NCBI RefSeq assembly: GCF_938015485.1
Contig: NZ_CALLVU010000092.1
Coordinates: 1-33,002, forward strand
Length of the DNA: 33,002 nucleotides
Origin: an uncultured Lachnoanaerobaculum sp.
GTDB lineage: Bacteria; Bacillota; Clostridia; Lachnospirales; Lachnospiraceae
Direction of reading: 5' to 3'
A program made the position numbers and the translations under genes. This document shows, piece by piece, positions 1 to 7,107 of this stretch (the stretch's first letter is position 1; each line of letters begins with the position of its first letter). Below the pieces are notes generated by a model. It was not told the DNA's origin and ran no database searches. It saw only the letters and a program-made list of their open reading frames with translations.

Positions 1-370
1 GTTGATATCAAACTTGAAGCTATATTTATCCCTTATATTTCTGCAAACTTTACCTAAGACAAGTTTATAATAAAAGTATTGTAAAAACATGTAGCATTAT
101 ACTATATAGTAACGCGAAAATTTCGACAAATTTTTCAACCAAGAAATGCAGGCTATATGCGGGATGTAAGACTTTTTTAACGATGATTTATATAAACAAA
201 CTGTCAAAGACTAGGGAAGATAGTGGTGAAGCTACTATATAAGGCTTGATATGTGATATAAATTTATTGTATAGTATTAATAGTTGTTATCGGAATAACT
301 TGAATTCTATTATAATTCAGTTATTTTATGGTTTTATATTAATAATGAATTTGGAAGGAGATATAGAATC
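1..370. other. Non-coding region upstream of the KAP NTPase gene
   Basis: I find no convincing gene here. The stretch is AT-rich and ends in a strong Shine-Dalgarno (GGAAGGAG, about 353-360) for the ATG at 371. It holds a candidate promoter (246-275) and an AT-rich hairpin: arm 294-306 pairs with 314-325 with one bulged base, followed by four T. The hairpin could be a weak terminator, an attenuator or an operator. Confidence 0.5.
246..275 (+). promoter_or_regulatory. Candidate sigma-A promoter for the KAP NTPase gene
   Basis: TTGATA (246-251) and TATAGT (270-275) are separated by 18 bases, and each matches the consensus at five of six positions. The predicted start near 282 gives a leader of about 90 bases that carries the 294-325 hairpin. 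This is sequence matching only; the region is AT-rich, so chance matches are possible. Confidence 0.4.
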
Positions 371-506
371 ATGAAAAAATATTTGGGAATGCCAGATATT
401 CCAATGTCAAAAGAATCTGAAGACTATTTGGATACAAAAAAATATGTTACTGGTTTAGTTCGATTTGTCGAAGAATGCTGTACACCAATGTCTATAGCAT
501 TACAAG

Positions 507-1520
507 GTGACTGGGGGTACAGGTAAAACATCATTTATAATGAGAATGATAAATCAAATACAGAATAATAGAAATGAAATTTTAACTATTTATTTTAATA
601 CTTGGCAATATTCACAATTTAATATGTCTGATAATTTATATTATTCTCTTATACAATGTATTATTAATGATATAAAGAAAGCTTGTCCAGATTGTAAAGA
701 AGATACAGATACAGTGTTAAATAAAGTGGGTAGTGCTTTTATTAATATTATAAAACAGCTTACTGAGAATAAGTGTGGTGTAGACATTGATAAAATAATT
801 GAAATAATAAATATATATAAGCAGGAGAACATTGAAAATATAAAAAAATTCAAGGATGACTATGAAAATTTAATAAATAAGGTTACAAATAATAATGGTA
901 GAGTTATAATATTTATTGATGATTTAGATCGTTTGAACCCAAGTATAGCTGTTGAACTGTTGGAGTCAATTAAACTATTTATGGATGTTAGAAAATGTGT
1001 TTTTGTATTTGCCATTGACTATGATGTAGTAGTACGTGGAATCCGAGCTAAATATGGAAATGACATGGATGAAATAAAGTGTCGAAGTTTTTTCGATAAA
1101 ATTATTCAGCTCCCATTTAAAATGCCGATAGAAAAATATAAGGTTGAAAATATGATGAAAAATAAGAACTTAACGCAGCATTTTGAAGGCTATACCGATG
1201 CTTTAAGTACACTTGTCGAAAAAACTATGGGAACTAATCCAAGAACATTTAAACGTATTATTAATGCATATGAATTATTTGAAATAATCGTACAAAATAG
1301 TAACAACCCCTATAATGCATCTCTTCTATTTATAAATGTAATTTTACAAATGTATTCAGCTGATTTTTATAAAGCGTTTAATGATATTTTAGCTCCTACA
1401 GTAGAATTTAATATAATTGAGTATAAAAGGTTTAAAGAAGATAACGAAGATATAAGTTCTGTCTTTGAAGCATTAGATTCAATAATAGAAAAGTCCCAAA
1501 AAATGAGGAGGATGTTCTAA
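507..1520 (+). CDS. KAP NTPase, central open reading frame (Walker A end to near C-terminus)
   Basis: This is the longest intact piece of the interrupted KAP gene, 337 aa. Its apparent start is a GTG inside the Walker A region with no ribosome binding site of its own, so it is probably not a true start. It contains TGKTS at the N-terminus, Walker B FIDDLDRLNP at about residues 139-148, and FAIDYDVVVRGIRAKYG soon after. It ends in a false tail (MRRMF) after the A-run frameshift. If translated alone it would lack the first part of the P-loop strand and probably be inactive. Confidence 0.6.
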   Translation: MTGGTGKTSFIMRMINQIQNNRNEILTIYFNTWQYSQFNMSDNLYYSLIQCIINDIKKACPDCKEDTDTVLNKVGSAFINIIKQLTENKCGVDIDKIIEIINIYKQENIENIKKFKDDYENLINKVTNNNGRVIIFIDDLDRLNPSIAVELLESIKLFMDVRKCVFVFAIDYDVVVRGIRAKYGNDMDEIKCRSFFDKIIQLPFKMPIEKYKVENMMKNKNLTQHFEGYTDALSTLVEKTMGTNPRTFKRIINAYELFEIIVQNSNNPYNASLLFINVILQMYSADFYKAFNDILAPTVEFNIIEYKRFKEDNEDISSVFEALDSIIEKSQKMRRMF

Positions 1521-1534
1521 AAGATTTTAAAAAT

Positions 1535-1939
1535 ATGATGAATGTTACTTCTAATCTTGTATCTGGTGGAAATACACCTAAAAGAAAACCGGCAATAATT
1601 ATAAAAAGAATTCGAATATATGAGAAAACATTTAATGCAAAAAATGCAACCGAGGCTATCGAGATTACAATTAAGGAAATTTTACTTAAGCATAAAGATA
1701 AGATCGACATTATAGTTGAACATTTTCCAAGTGATATCGCTGAAGGTAAAGTAAAAATAGATGGAAGGTTTGACCCTTATAGAGAAATTGATTTAAAAGA
1801 TTTGGATAAAAAGATTTATTTAGGGGTGAAAACTGGAATTTATGAAAAGATAAACTTTATTCGCAATATAGTTGCTCTAATTGGTGATGATATAGATGAG
1901 TTTGAGTGGTATGATATTGATGGAAATAGATATTTGTAA
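1535..1939 (+). CDS. KAP NTPase, C-terminal fragment
   Basis: A 134-aa frame that is the natural continuation of the KAP gene after the 1498-1503 frameshift. The same frame is open upstream of the first ATG and reads NEEDVLKDFKNMMN, joining smoothly to the preceding fragment. There is no ribosome binding site before 1535, which argues against a separate gene. I recognise no domain in it. It is charged and mixed alpha/beta in character, with an acidic stretch (GDDIDEFEWYDIDG) near the end. Confidence 0.5.
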   Translation: MMNVTSNLVSGGNTPKRKPAIIIKRIRIYEKTFNAKNATEAIEITIKEILLKHKDKIDIIVEHFPSDIAEGKVKIDGRFDPYREIDLKDLDKKIYLGVKTGIYEKINFIRNIVALIGDDIDEFEWYDIDGNRYL

Positions 1940-2010
1940 AACAGTATAGATAATGTATGTATATTGAACTATGCAGATAACTAAAAATAATAATTAAAAA
2001 AGGGGAATTT

Positions 2011-2658
2011 ATGGCAAAAAGACCTATATTTATTGCAAAGGATAAGTATCCTTTTTATACGGAGAAAACAATTGAATTTGAGTATTTTGCAGGATTTTCT
2101 GAAAGTCAAAAGAAAAAATCAATTAACTCTCTTCACAATTCTTATAAAGAACAAGGTGGAGGTAATGTTTTAGAGATTTCAACTAAGGGAGAGAATAAGC
2201 TTGGGATAAATCTAAGTGCCTTTAACTTGTTGACCTGTATAAACGGGAGTCAATATAAGCTTGAATGTGTATTTCAAGGGAGTAAAGTGTTTGAACATGG
2301 TGGACCGTATACAGATTTATATAATGTAAAACCGTGGGAGGCAAAGAAGGATAGTCGCTTAAGAGAAAGTGGAAAGGTAATAGGATTTAATTTGTTCGGA
2401 AAAGATTTTAAAAGCGAACCTAAAGATTTTTTCTATAATTGGATCTACATAAATGCCTTAGCTAAAAATAAGAAATATTTGGAAGAACTTGATATGTATG
2501 AGGCATTTACAGATATTGAGTTCAATCCGAATAAATCCATCAACTGCCAGGCCAGATCGGTTGCAATTGCAGTCGGATTAAAAAAAGCAGGTATATTGGA
2601 AAAGTGTATTTCGGATGAAAAAGTTTTCTTAAGTGAAGTTTATAAGGTAAATGGTTAG
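2011..2658 (+). CDS. NADAR-family protein resembling the DarT1-associated antitoxin
   Basis: A 215-aa protein starting at ATG 2011 behind AAAAGGGG. Conserved blocks are an N-terminal MAKRPIFIAKD, then LEIS and LSAFNL, FQGSKVFEHGGPYTDLY, FYNWIYINAL and FTDIEFNP with SINCQARS. From memory of the family, these match the NADAR proteins paired with DarT1 toxins. DarT1 adds ADP-ribose to guanine bases in DNA, and its NADAR partner is a hydrolase that removes it. No DarT-like gene lies within the window on either side, so this copy appears to be an orphan. It could be a remnant, part of a pair lying upstream of position 1, a protective antitoxin against another element's DarT1, or a protein with another nucleotide-linked role. 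The family call rests on recalled motifs, not a search. Confidence 0.7.
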   Translation: MAKRPIFIAKDKYPFYTEKTIEFEYFAGFSESQKKKSINSLHNSYKEQGGGNVLEISTKGENKLGINLSAFNLLTCINGSQYKLECVFQGSKVFEHGGPYTDLYNVKPWEAKKDSRLRESGKVIGFNLFGKDFKSEPKDFFYNWIYINALAKNKKYLEELDMYEAFTDIEFNPNKSINCQARSVAIAVGLKKAGILEKCISDEKVFLSEVYKVNG

Positions 2659-2708
2659 TACATAAATATCAAATCATATGATATTACATTTTTATGAGGA
2701 AGTAGCCT

Positions 2709-3137
2709 ATGAGAGGACTGAGAACAAACGAAGGAGCTAAATTTGAAAAGTACTTTGCTATTATAGAAGAGGAGGCAAAAAAACTGGGAGGAGTTTTCTT
2801 TTCTGAAACAGGCGAAGGACGAGATTTAGACCTTGAAGATATTGAAGTATGTGATTTAGCCGGATGGCTTGTTCCGTTTGATCAGGCAGATGAATTTGAA
2901 GCTCTGTATTTGGGCAGAAAAGATAAAGAAATATGGGACAGTGACAGATGGGATGATATGTATATTTTTGTAGACTATATACTTGACGGAGATAATGTAA
3001 GTGTAAAGTTCGATAAATATGAATATGACACCCAAATATTTGAAGAGTACGAGTCGCAAAAAGAAGCAGGTACTTTGTCAACACGTCCTATAGAGGAACT
3101 TTGGAAAGAACTTAAAATAAATGATTCGGATTCATAA
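2709..3137 (+). CDS. Acidic hypothetical protein downstream of the NADAR gene
   Basis: A 142-aa protein I cannot assign. It starts at ATG 2709 with GAGGAAG about seven bases upstream, 50 bases after the NADAR gene. It is rich in Asp and Glu, has no signal peptide or membrane segment, and carries a GEGRD motif and the segment GWLVPFDQADEFEALY. Such small acidic cytosolic proteins are common in mobile regions, sometimes as immunity or DNA-mimic proteins, but nothing here proves that. A short inverted repeat (2665-2671 with 2679-2685) lies just upstream. The gene ends 17 bases before a strong terminator, making it the last gene of the accessory segment. Confidence 0.6.
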   Translation: MRGLRTNEGAKFEKYFAIIEEEAKKLGGVFFSETGEGRDLDLEDIEVCDLAGWLVPFDQADEFEALYLGRKDKEIWDSDRWDDMYIFVDYILDGDNVSVKFDKYEYDTQIFEEYESQKEAGTLSTRPIEELWKELKINDSDS

Positions 3138-3154
3138 TTTGATCCAACTTTTTC

Positions 3155-3190
3155 AAGCTGTCAAGTAAAAACACTTGACAGCTTCTTTTT
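3155..3190 (+). terminator. Intrinsic terminator with perfect 12-bp stem
   Basis: AAGCTGTCAAGT (3155-3166) pairs perfectly with ACTTGACAGCTT (3173-3184) across a six-base loop, followed by CTTTTT. It ends the NADAR and acidic-protein transcript. Its right arm contains the TTGACA used as the -35 box of the ylxM promoter, so one sequence serves both purposes. Confidence 0.85.
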
Positions 3191-3203
3191 ATGCTGTTAT
3201 ACT
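3175..3203 (+). promoter_or_regulatory. Consensus sigma-A promoter for ylxM-ffh, predicted near-leaderless start
   Basis: TTGACA (3175-3180, a perfect match) and TATACT (3198-3203) are 17 bases apart, with a TG extension (3195-3196) before the -10 box. The start of transcription would fall at about 3209-3212, on or just before the ATG at 3212. No Shine-Dalgarno lies upstream of that ATG. Confidence 0.75.
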
Positions 3204-3211
3204 CTCACAGT

Positions 3212-3568
3212 ATGGAAAATAACGATATTGAAAAATATATCAATCAAGGTACTTTATATGACTTTTACGGCAAGCTTTTGACGCATCATCAGCAAAGGAT
3301 TTATGAGGATGTGGTGTTTAATGACTTATCACTGAGCGAGATTGCCGAGAATGAAGGCATAAGCAGACAGGGAGTCAGCGATCTTATAAGGAGGTGCAAT
3401 AAGGCCTTGGTGTCTTATGAAGAAAAACTTGGATTGATAAGAAAGTTTGATGAAACAAAATCTTATGTAAAAGAGATACAAAAGATTGTTAAGATATATC
3501 AGGACACGAAGGATGAAGGACTTGTTGCAAAGATTGATGAGCTTTCGTCCAAGATACTGGATGTATAG
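3212..3568 (+). CDS. ylxM: YlxM, SRP-associated helix-turn-helix protein
   Basis: A small (118 aa) DNA-binding-like protein encoded directly before ffh, as is usual in Firmicutes. In relatives it interacts with the signal recognition particle and modulates it. The sequence shows the family pattern: an N-terminal LYDFYGKLLTHHQQRIYEDVV segment and a sigma-70 region-4-like helix-turn-helix (LSLSEIAENEGISRQGVSDLI). I choose ATG 3212 (MENNDIEK) over an in-frame ATG at 3191 because the latter lies between the -35 and -10 boxes of the promoter and adds residues unlike the family. Neither start has a Shine-Dalgarno, and the promoter position suggests leaderless translation. The ffh start follows after 10 bases, so the two are co-transcribed. 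Confidence 0.88.
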   Translation: MENNDIEKYINQGTLYDFYGKLLTHHQQRIYEDVVFNDLSLSEIAENEGISRQGVSDLIRRCNKALVSYEEKLGLIRKFDETKSYVKEIQKIVKIYQDTKDEGLVAKIDELSSKILDV

Positions 3569-3578
3569 GAGGTTTTAA

Positions 3579-4934
3579 ATGGCTTTTGAAAGCTTATCCG
3601 AAAAACTTCAAAATGTTTTCAAGAATCTTCGCGGCAAGGGCAGACTGAGTGAGGACGATGTACGAATCGGACTTAAGGAAGTAAGACTTGCGCTACTTGA
3701 AGCTGATGTAAGCTTTAAGGTGGTGAAGGATTTTATAAAGAGTATTCAAGAAAAGGCGACAGGCGCCGATGTACTCAATTCACTGACACCGGCTCAGCAG
3801 GTTATAAAGATTGTTAACGATGAGATGGTTTCACTGATGGGAAGTGAGACTACAGAACTTAAGATAAAACCTTCAGGTGAGATAACCGTTATTATGATGG
3901 CAGGTCTTCAAGGTGCAGGTAAAACGACCACTACCGCAAAGCTTGCCGCAAAATTAAAGAAAAAAGGCAACTCTCCGCTGCTTGTAGGTTGTGATATTTA
4001 CAGGCCTGCCGCTATAGAGCAGTTGAAAAGAAACGGTGAGAAGGTGGATGTGCCTGTCTTTGAGATGGGAACAAATCATAAGCCTGTAGAGATTGCAAAA
4101 AAGGCTATAGAGTATGCTAAAGAGAATCGCCACAATATTGTATTCCTTGATACCGCCGGACGTCTTCATATAGATGAAGATATGATGGACGAGCTTATTG
4201 AGATTAAGGACAATGTGAATGTTGACGACATCATCTTGGTGGTGGATGCAATGACAGGTCAGGATGCCGTAAATGTAGCCGAGACCTTCAATGCAAAGCT
4301 TGATATCACAGGAGTAATACTTACAAAGCTTGACGGTGACACCAGAGGCGGTGCCGCTCTTTCAGTACGTGCCGTTACAGGTAAGCCGATACTCTATGTG
4401 GGTATGGGCGAGAAGTTATCTGATTTGGAGCAGTTTTACCCTGACAGAATGGCAAGCAGAATCCTAGGCATGGGCGATATACTTTCGCTTATTGAAAAGG
4501 CCGAGATGGATATGGACTCTGAGAAGGCAAAGAAACTTTCACAAAAGATTGCCAAGGCTGAGTTTGATTTCAACGACTTTTTAGATCAGCTTGAACAGCT
4601 TGAAAAGATGGGCGGAATGGCAAGTATACTCAGTATGTTGCCGGGAATCGGAGGAAAGGCTTCACTGCCGCAGGTGGATGACGGCCAAATGGTAAAGATA
4701 AAGGCCATAATACAGAGTATGTCCGAAAAAGAAAGACTTGATCCGAGCCTTTTAAACCCTTCCAGAAAAAACAGGATTGCAAAGGGTTCAGGTGTAAATA
4801 TCGGTGAAGTCAATCGTCTGGTTAAGCAGTTTGAACAGATGAAAAAGATGATGAAGCAGTTCCCGGGAATGATGAAGAATAACAAAAAGCGAGGAGCCCT
4901 CGGAGGTCTTTTCGGCGGGAAGTTAGGTTTTTAA
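3579..4934 (+). CDS. ffh: Signal recognition particle GTPase Ffh
   Basis: Ffh binds signal sequences and the SRP RNA, and with FtsY delivers nascent membrane proteins to the Sec translocon. The protein is 451 aa, full length for the family. The N domain covers roughly residues 1-90. The G domain has P-loop GLQGAGKTTTTAK near 109-121, DTAGR near 190 and TKLDGD near 250. The C-terminal M domain is methionine-rich, with the MLPG and SMSEKERLDPSLL segments and a run of Met in QMKKMMKQFPGMMK. It starts at ATG 3579 with GGAGG eight bases upstream. The preceding gene is ylxM and the following is rpsP after 66 bases, with no clear terminator between them. Confidence 0.97.
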   Translation: MAFESLSEKLQNVFKNLRGKGRLSEDDVRIGLKEVRLALLEADVSFKVVKDFIKSIQEKATGADVLNSLTPAQQVIKIVNDEMVSLMGSETTELKIKPSGEITVIMMAGLQGAGKTTTTAKLAAKLKKKGNSPLLVGCDIYRPAAIEQLKRNGEKVDVPVFEMGTNHKPVEIAKKAIEYAKENRHNIVFLDTAGRLHIDEDMMDELIEIKDNVNVDDIILVVDAMTGQDAVNVAETFNAKLDITGVILTKLDGDTRGGAALSVRAVTGKPILYVGMGEKLSDLEQFYPDRMASRILGMGDILSLIEKAEMDMDSEKAKKLSQKIAKAEFDFNDFLDQLEQLEKMGGMASILSMLPGIGGKASLPQVDDGQMVKIKAIIQSMSEKERLDPSLLNPSRKNRIAKGSGVNIGEVNRLVKQFEQMKKMMKQFPGMMKNNKKRGALGGLFGGKLGF

Positions 4935-5000
4935 GGATTCTATTCTAGATATTAGAATTGATCATATATAGATTTTTATAGCTATTAGGAGGATAATAAG

Positions 5001-5243
5001 ATGGCAGTTAAGATGAGATTAAAGAGAATGGGACAGAAGAAGGCACCTTTCTACAGAGTAGTAGTTGCTGACGCTCGTTCACCAAGAGACGGTAGATTTA
5101 TCGCTGAGGTAGGTACATACGATCCTACAGTTGATCCTAGCGTAATCAAATTTGATGAGGAGAGCACAAAGAAGTGGCTTTCAAACGGTGCACAGCCTAC
5201 AGACAGAGTTGCTAAGCTTTTAAAGAGTGCCGGTTTAATATAA
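5001..5243 (+). CDS. rpsP: 30S ribosomal protein S16
   Basis: An 80-aa ribosomal protein of the small subunit body, needed for 30S assembly. The start MAVKMRLKRMGQKKAPFYRVVVADARSP is split here as MAVKMRLKRMGQKK and PFYRVVVADARSPRDGRFI, the hallmark S16 sequence, and the length is normal. A strong AGGAGG precedes ATG 5001. It sits in the standard place between ffh and khpA. The gene uses common codons more strictly than its neighbours, as expected for a highly expressed protein. Confidence 0.97.
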   Translation: MAVKMRLKRMGQKKAPFYRVVVADARSPRDGRFIAEVGTYDPTVDPSVIKFDEESTKKWLSNGAQPTDRVAKLLKSAGLI

Positions 5244-5255
5244 TAAGGACTGAAT

Positions 5256-5483
5256 ATGAAAGAAGTCATTGAAGTTATAGCAAAAGCTTTGGTTGACGAC
5301 CCGGCTTCAGTAAAGGTGGAAGAGACAATTGACGGTGATACTACTGTTTGTACACTGTCTGTAGCCGAGGCTGATATGGGCAAGGTTATAGGTAAGTCAG
5401 GAAAGATAGCCAAGGCTATACGTTCCATAATAAAATCAGCATCTATAAGGGCTGAAAAGAAAGTAGTATTAGAGATAAAATAA
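5256..5483 (+). CDS. khpA: KH-domain RNA-binding protein KhpA
   Basis: A 75-aa single KH-domain protein. The GKSGKIAKAIRSII segment is the GxxG RNA-binding loop with its flanking helix. In Firmicutes KhpA acts with KhpB (Jag/EloR) in RNA binding and control of cell growth. It starts at ATG 5256, 13 bases after rpsP, behind TAAGGA. In most relatives rimM follows directly. Here a terminator and two extra genes come in between. Confidence 0.93.
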   Translation: MKEVIEVIAKALVDDPASVKVEETIDGDTTVCTLSVAEADMGKVIGKSGKIAKAIRSIIKSASIRAEKKVVLEIK

Positions 5484-5488
5484 CAAGC

Positions 5489-5521
5489 AAGCTGCTACAT
5501 ATGTAGTGGCTTTATTTTTAT
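5489..5521 (+). terminator. Intrinsic terminator after khpA
   Basis: AAGCTGCTAC (5489-5498) pairs with GTAGTGGCTT (5503-5512) using two G-T pairs and a four-base loop, followed by a T-rich tail (TTATTTTTATTT). It should end the ylxM-ffh-rpsP-khpA transcript and separate it from rimM-trmD. Confidence 0.75.
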
Positions 5522-5590
5522 TTCAAAGAATATAAAATGATATTTACGACAATTTAAATCTGTAAAATTGCATATTAATTGCAAATATCG

Positions 5591-5619
5591 TTGTTTAATT
5601 CTGATTTATATGATATCAT
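5591..5619 (+). promoter_or_regulatory. Weak candidate promoter for the ATPase cassette
   Basis: TTGTTT (5591-5596) and TATCAT (5614-5619) are 17 bases apart, giving a start near 5626 and a short leader to ATG 5648. The -35 is a poor match. A separate promoter is expected because a terminator lies just upstream. A short inverted repeat (TTGCA 5568-5572, TGCAA 5580-5584) precedes it and could be an operator. Confidence 0.35.
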
Positions 5620-5647
5620 CTATATTGTACGAATAAGGAGGAATAAT

Positions 5648-6892
5648 ATGCTACTTGAATTCACCTGTTCAAACCATAAATCTATTCGAGAAAAAATAAT
5701 ATTTTCTGCTTTGGCAGGGAAAGACACTTCACATGAGGGAAAAATAGAAAAGATTGCAGGTTTGGATGTTTTAAAATCGGCAGTGATATATGGTGCAAAC
5801 GGATCGGGAAAGAGCAATTTTGTTGATTCAATTGATTTTGTAAGAAATCTTGTATTAAACAGTATACTACATCAGCCCGGGCAGGGTATAAGACAATCAC
5901 CTCACAAATTGGACGGTTTTGAAAAAGAAAGCAGATATCAACTTCATTTTGTAGTAAAAGAAATAAGATATGTTTTCGGCTTTTCCCTAAAAAACATGGT
6001 TGTAGTAGAAGAGTATTTATATTATTTTCCTAATGGAAAACAGACTAAAATTTTTGAAAGAACAAATAATGAGTTCACTGAGGGAAGTAAGTTTCGTAAA
6101 AAATTCGAAACATGCAAAGATGTATTGATGCCAAATAGATTAATGCTGTCATGTGCTGCAAACTTCAGTAATGTAGATGAGGTTAAAGATGTTTTTAACT
6201 TTTTCAATGATTATTTAATTATATATAAAGACAGTAAACAGGATATATGGATGGATTATTCTTTGCATCAAATATATAAAAATGAGAATATTAAGAACTC
6301 TGTGTTGACTTTTCTAAAGGAATTGGACACAGGAATAAAAGACATAAACGTTACCATCAATGAAGCTGAGGTTGAATCAGTTGAATTTCTTCCGTTTTTA
6401 TCTGATGAATTTAAAAAGGCGATAGCTGAAGCGAGGGCTGAGAGTATTTCAACTAAGATTGTTTATGATGAATTTGAAACTGATCTTATGTCAGAAGAAT
6501 CAACGGGTATAAAAAAGCTTTTCGGAATGCTATGCCCTATTATTGATATTATGGTAAATGGCAAAGTACTAATTTGTGATGAATTGGAGGCAAATCTTCA
6601 TGAAGCATTGGTTTATGGACTGATAAAACTTTTTGTTTCTACTAAAACAGATAAAACTCCGCAGCTTATTTTTACTACCCATGAAACAGGATTATTGAAT
6701 TTTGATTTATTTAGAAGAGATCAAATTTGGTTTACAGAGATGAAGAAAGATCGTTCAACCGATCTTTTCTCGCTGGCAGAAATCAAAAATGTAAGGCGCG
6801 AAGAAAAGTTCGGAAATGGTTATATTACAGGTAAATATGGTGCGATTCCGATGCTAAATCTTGATTTTGCTAAAATCGTAGACGGAATATGA
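5648..6892 (+). CDS. RloA/AbiLi-like AAA15/ABC-class ATPase (COG1106 type)
   Basis: A 414-aa cytosolic ATPase. It begins MLLEFTCSNHKSI, the usual N-terminus of this family. It has Walker A GANGSGKSN (49-57), an ABC-like signature EESTGIKKL (283-291), Walker B VLICDE (307-312) with catalytic Glu312, H-loop His345 in FTTHETG, and a C-terminal GKYGAIP (395-401). Between the halves lies a long insertion of about 200 residues. Members are often found with a small partner in restriction or abortive-infection loci (RloA-RloB, AbiLi-AbiLii). A defence function here is inference. I chose ATG 5648 because AAGGAGG lies seven bases upstream; a longer reading from 5579 would start inside the promoter region and adds atypical residues. 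The gene interrupts a conserved ribosomal cluster, which suggests acquisition. Confidence 0.82.
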   Translation: MLLEFTCSNHKSIREKIIFSALAGKDTSHEGKIEKIAGLDVLKSAVIYGANGSGKSNFVDSIDFVRNLVLNSILHQPGQGIRQSPHKLDGFEKESRYQLHFVVKEIRYVFGFSLKNMVVVEEYLYYFPNGKQTKIFERTNNEFTEGSKFRKKFETCKDVLMPNRLMLSCAANFSNVDEVKDVFNFFNDYLIIYKDSKQDIWMDYSLHQIYKNENIKNSVLTFLKELDTGIKDINVTINEAEVESVEFLPFLSDEFKKAIAEARAESISTKIVYDEFETDLMSEESTGIKKLFGMLCPIIDIMVNGKVLICDELEANLHEALVYGLIKLFVSTKTDKTPQLIFTTHETGLLNFDLFRRDQIWFTEMKKDRSTDLFSLAEIKNVRREEKFGNGYITGKYGAIPMLNLDFAKIVDGI

Positions 6893-6907
6893 GTGTGAGG
6901 GTAAATA

Positions 6908-7090
6908 ATGAGAAGAGACTTATCCCTTTCACCAAGAGTTGAAGAAAAAAGAGAACTTAAAGTAATCGAATTACCGGTACAGTTCTCACTTAAAGAAATT
7001 AAGGAACATTTTGAAGAATATATTACAAATATTGAACTTATTGTAAATGCTATATATGATATTGCATTAGATAATGATATTATCAAATAA
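6908..7090 (+). CDS. Small hypothetical protein paired with the ATPase
   Basis: A 60-aa protein I do not recognise. It follows the ATPase stop by 15 bases, behind GAGGG. The N-terminal part is basic (MRRDLSLSPRVEEKRE). The rest looks amphipathic: IELPVQFSLKEIKEHFEEYITNIELIVNAIYDIALDNDI. There is no membrane segment. The tight spacing suggests translation together with the ATPase, so it may be a partner or regulator of it, or a shortened remnant of a larger effector. It is not RloB-like in length. Confidence 0.55.
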   Translation: MRRDLSLSPRVEEKRELKVIELPVQFSLKEIKEHFEEYITNIELIVNAIYDIALDNDIIK

Positions 7091-7107
7091 AAAGAAAGTG
7101 AATAAAA

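Larger units (their letters stand above)
371..1939 (+). pseudogene. KAP family P-loop NTPase, interrupted by two compensating frameshifts
   Basis: Read with two single-base corrections, this locus encodes one protein of about 522 aa. The first frame starts at ATG 371 behind GGAAGGAG and reads to GDWG, then stops at 524-526. The next frame carries TGKTS. A five-G run (513-517) is one G too long; with four G the motif becomes GDWGTGKTS, the usual KAP Walker A. Near the end, the six-A run 1498-1503 is one A too short; with seven the frame continues as SQKNEEDVLKDFKN into the 1535-1939 frame. A Walker B (FIDDLDRLNP) and the FAIDYDVV and FFDKIIQLPF blocks are typical of KAP proteins. I see no membrane insertion between Walker A and B, so this is the soluble type. 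Some KAP proteins, such as PifA of plasmid F, block phage; a defence role here is inference. Sequencing error is an alternative to real damage. Confidence 0.8.

Noticed and set aside
507..530. Programmed ribosomal frameshift at the G run of the KAP gene
   Set aside because: There is no slippery heptamer or clear stimulatory structure, and a second unrelated shift is needed at 1498-1503, so mutation or sequencing error is simpler.
3191..3211. Upstream in-frame ATG for YlxM
   Set aside because: It falls between the -35 and -10 boxes of the promoter, so it would not be on the main transcript.
4937..4958. Inverted repeat between ffh and rpsP as a terminator
   Set aside because: The stem is short (ATTCTA with TAGAAT) and AT-only with no following T-run directly after it, and rpsP is normally co-transcribed with ffh.
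5579..5647. Extended N-terminus for the RloA-like ATPase
   Set aside because: The family starts at MLLEFTCSNHKSI, and AGGAGG lies just before ATG 5648. The extension covers the promoter region.
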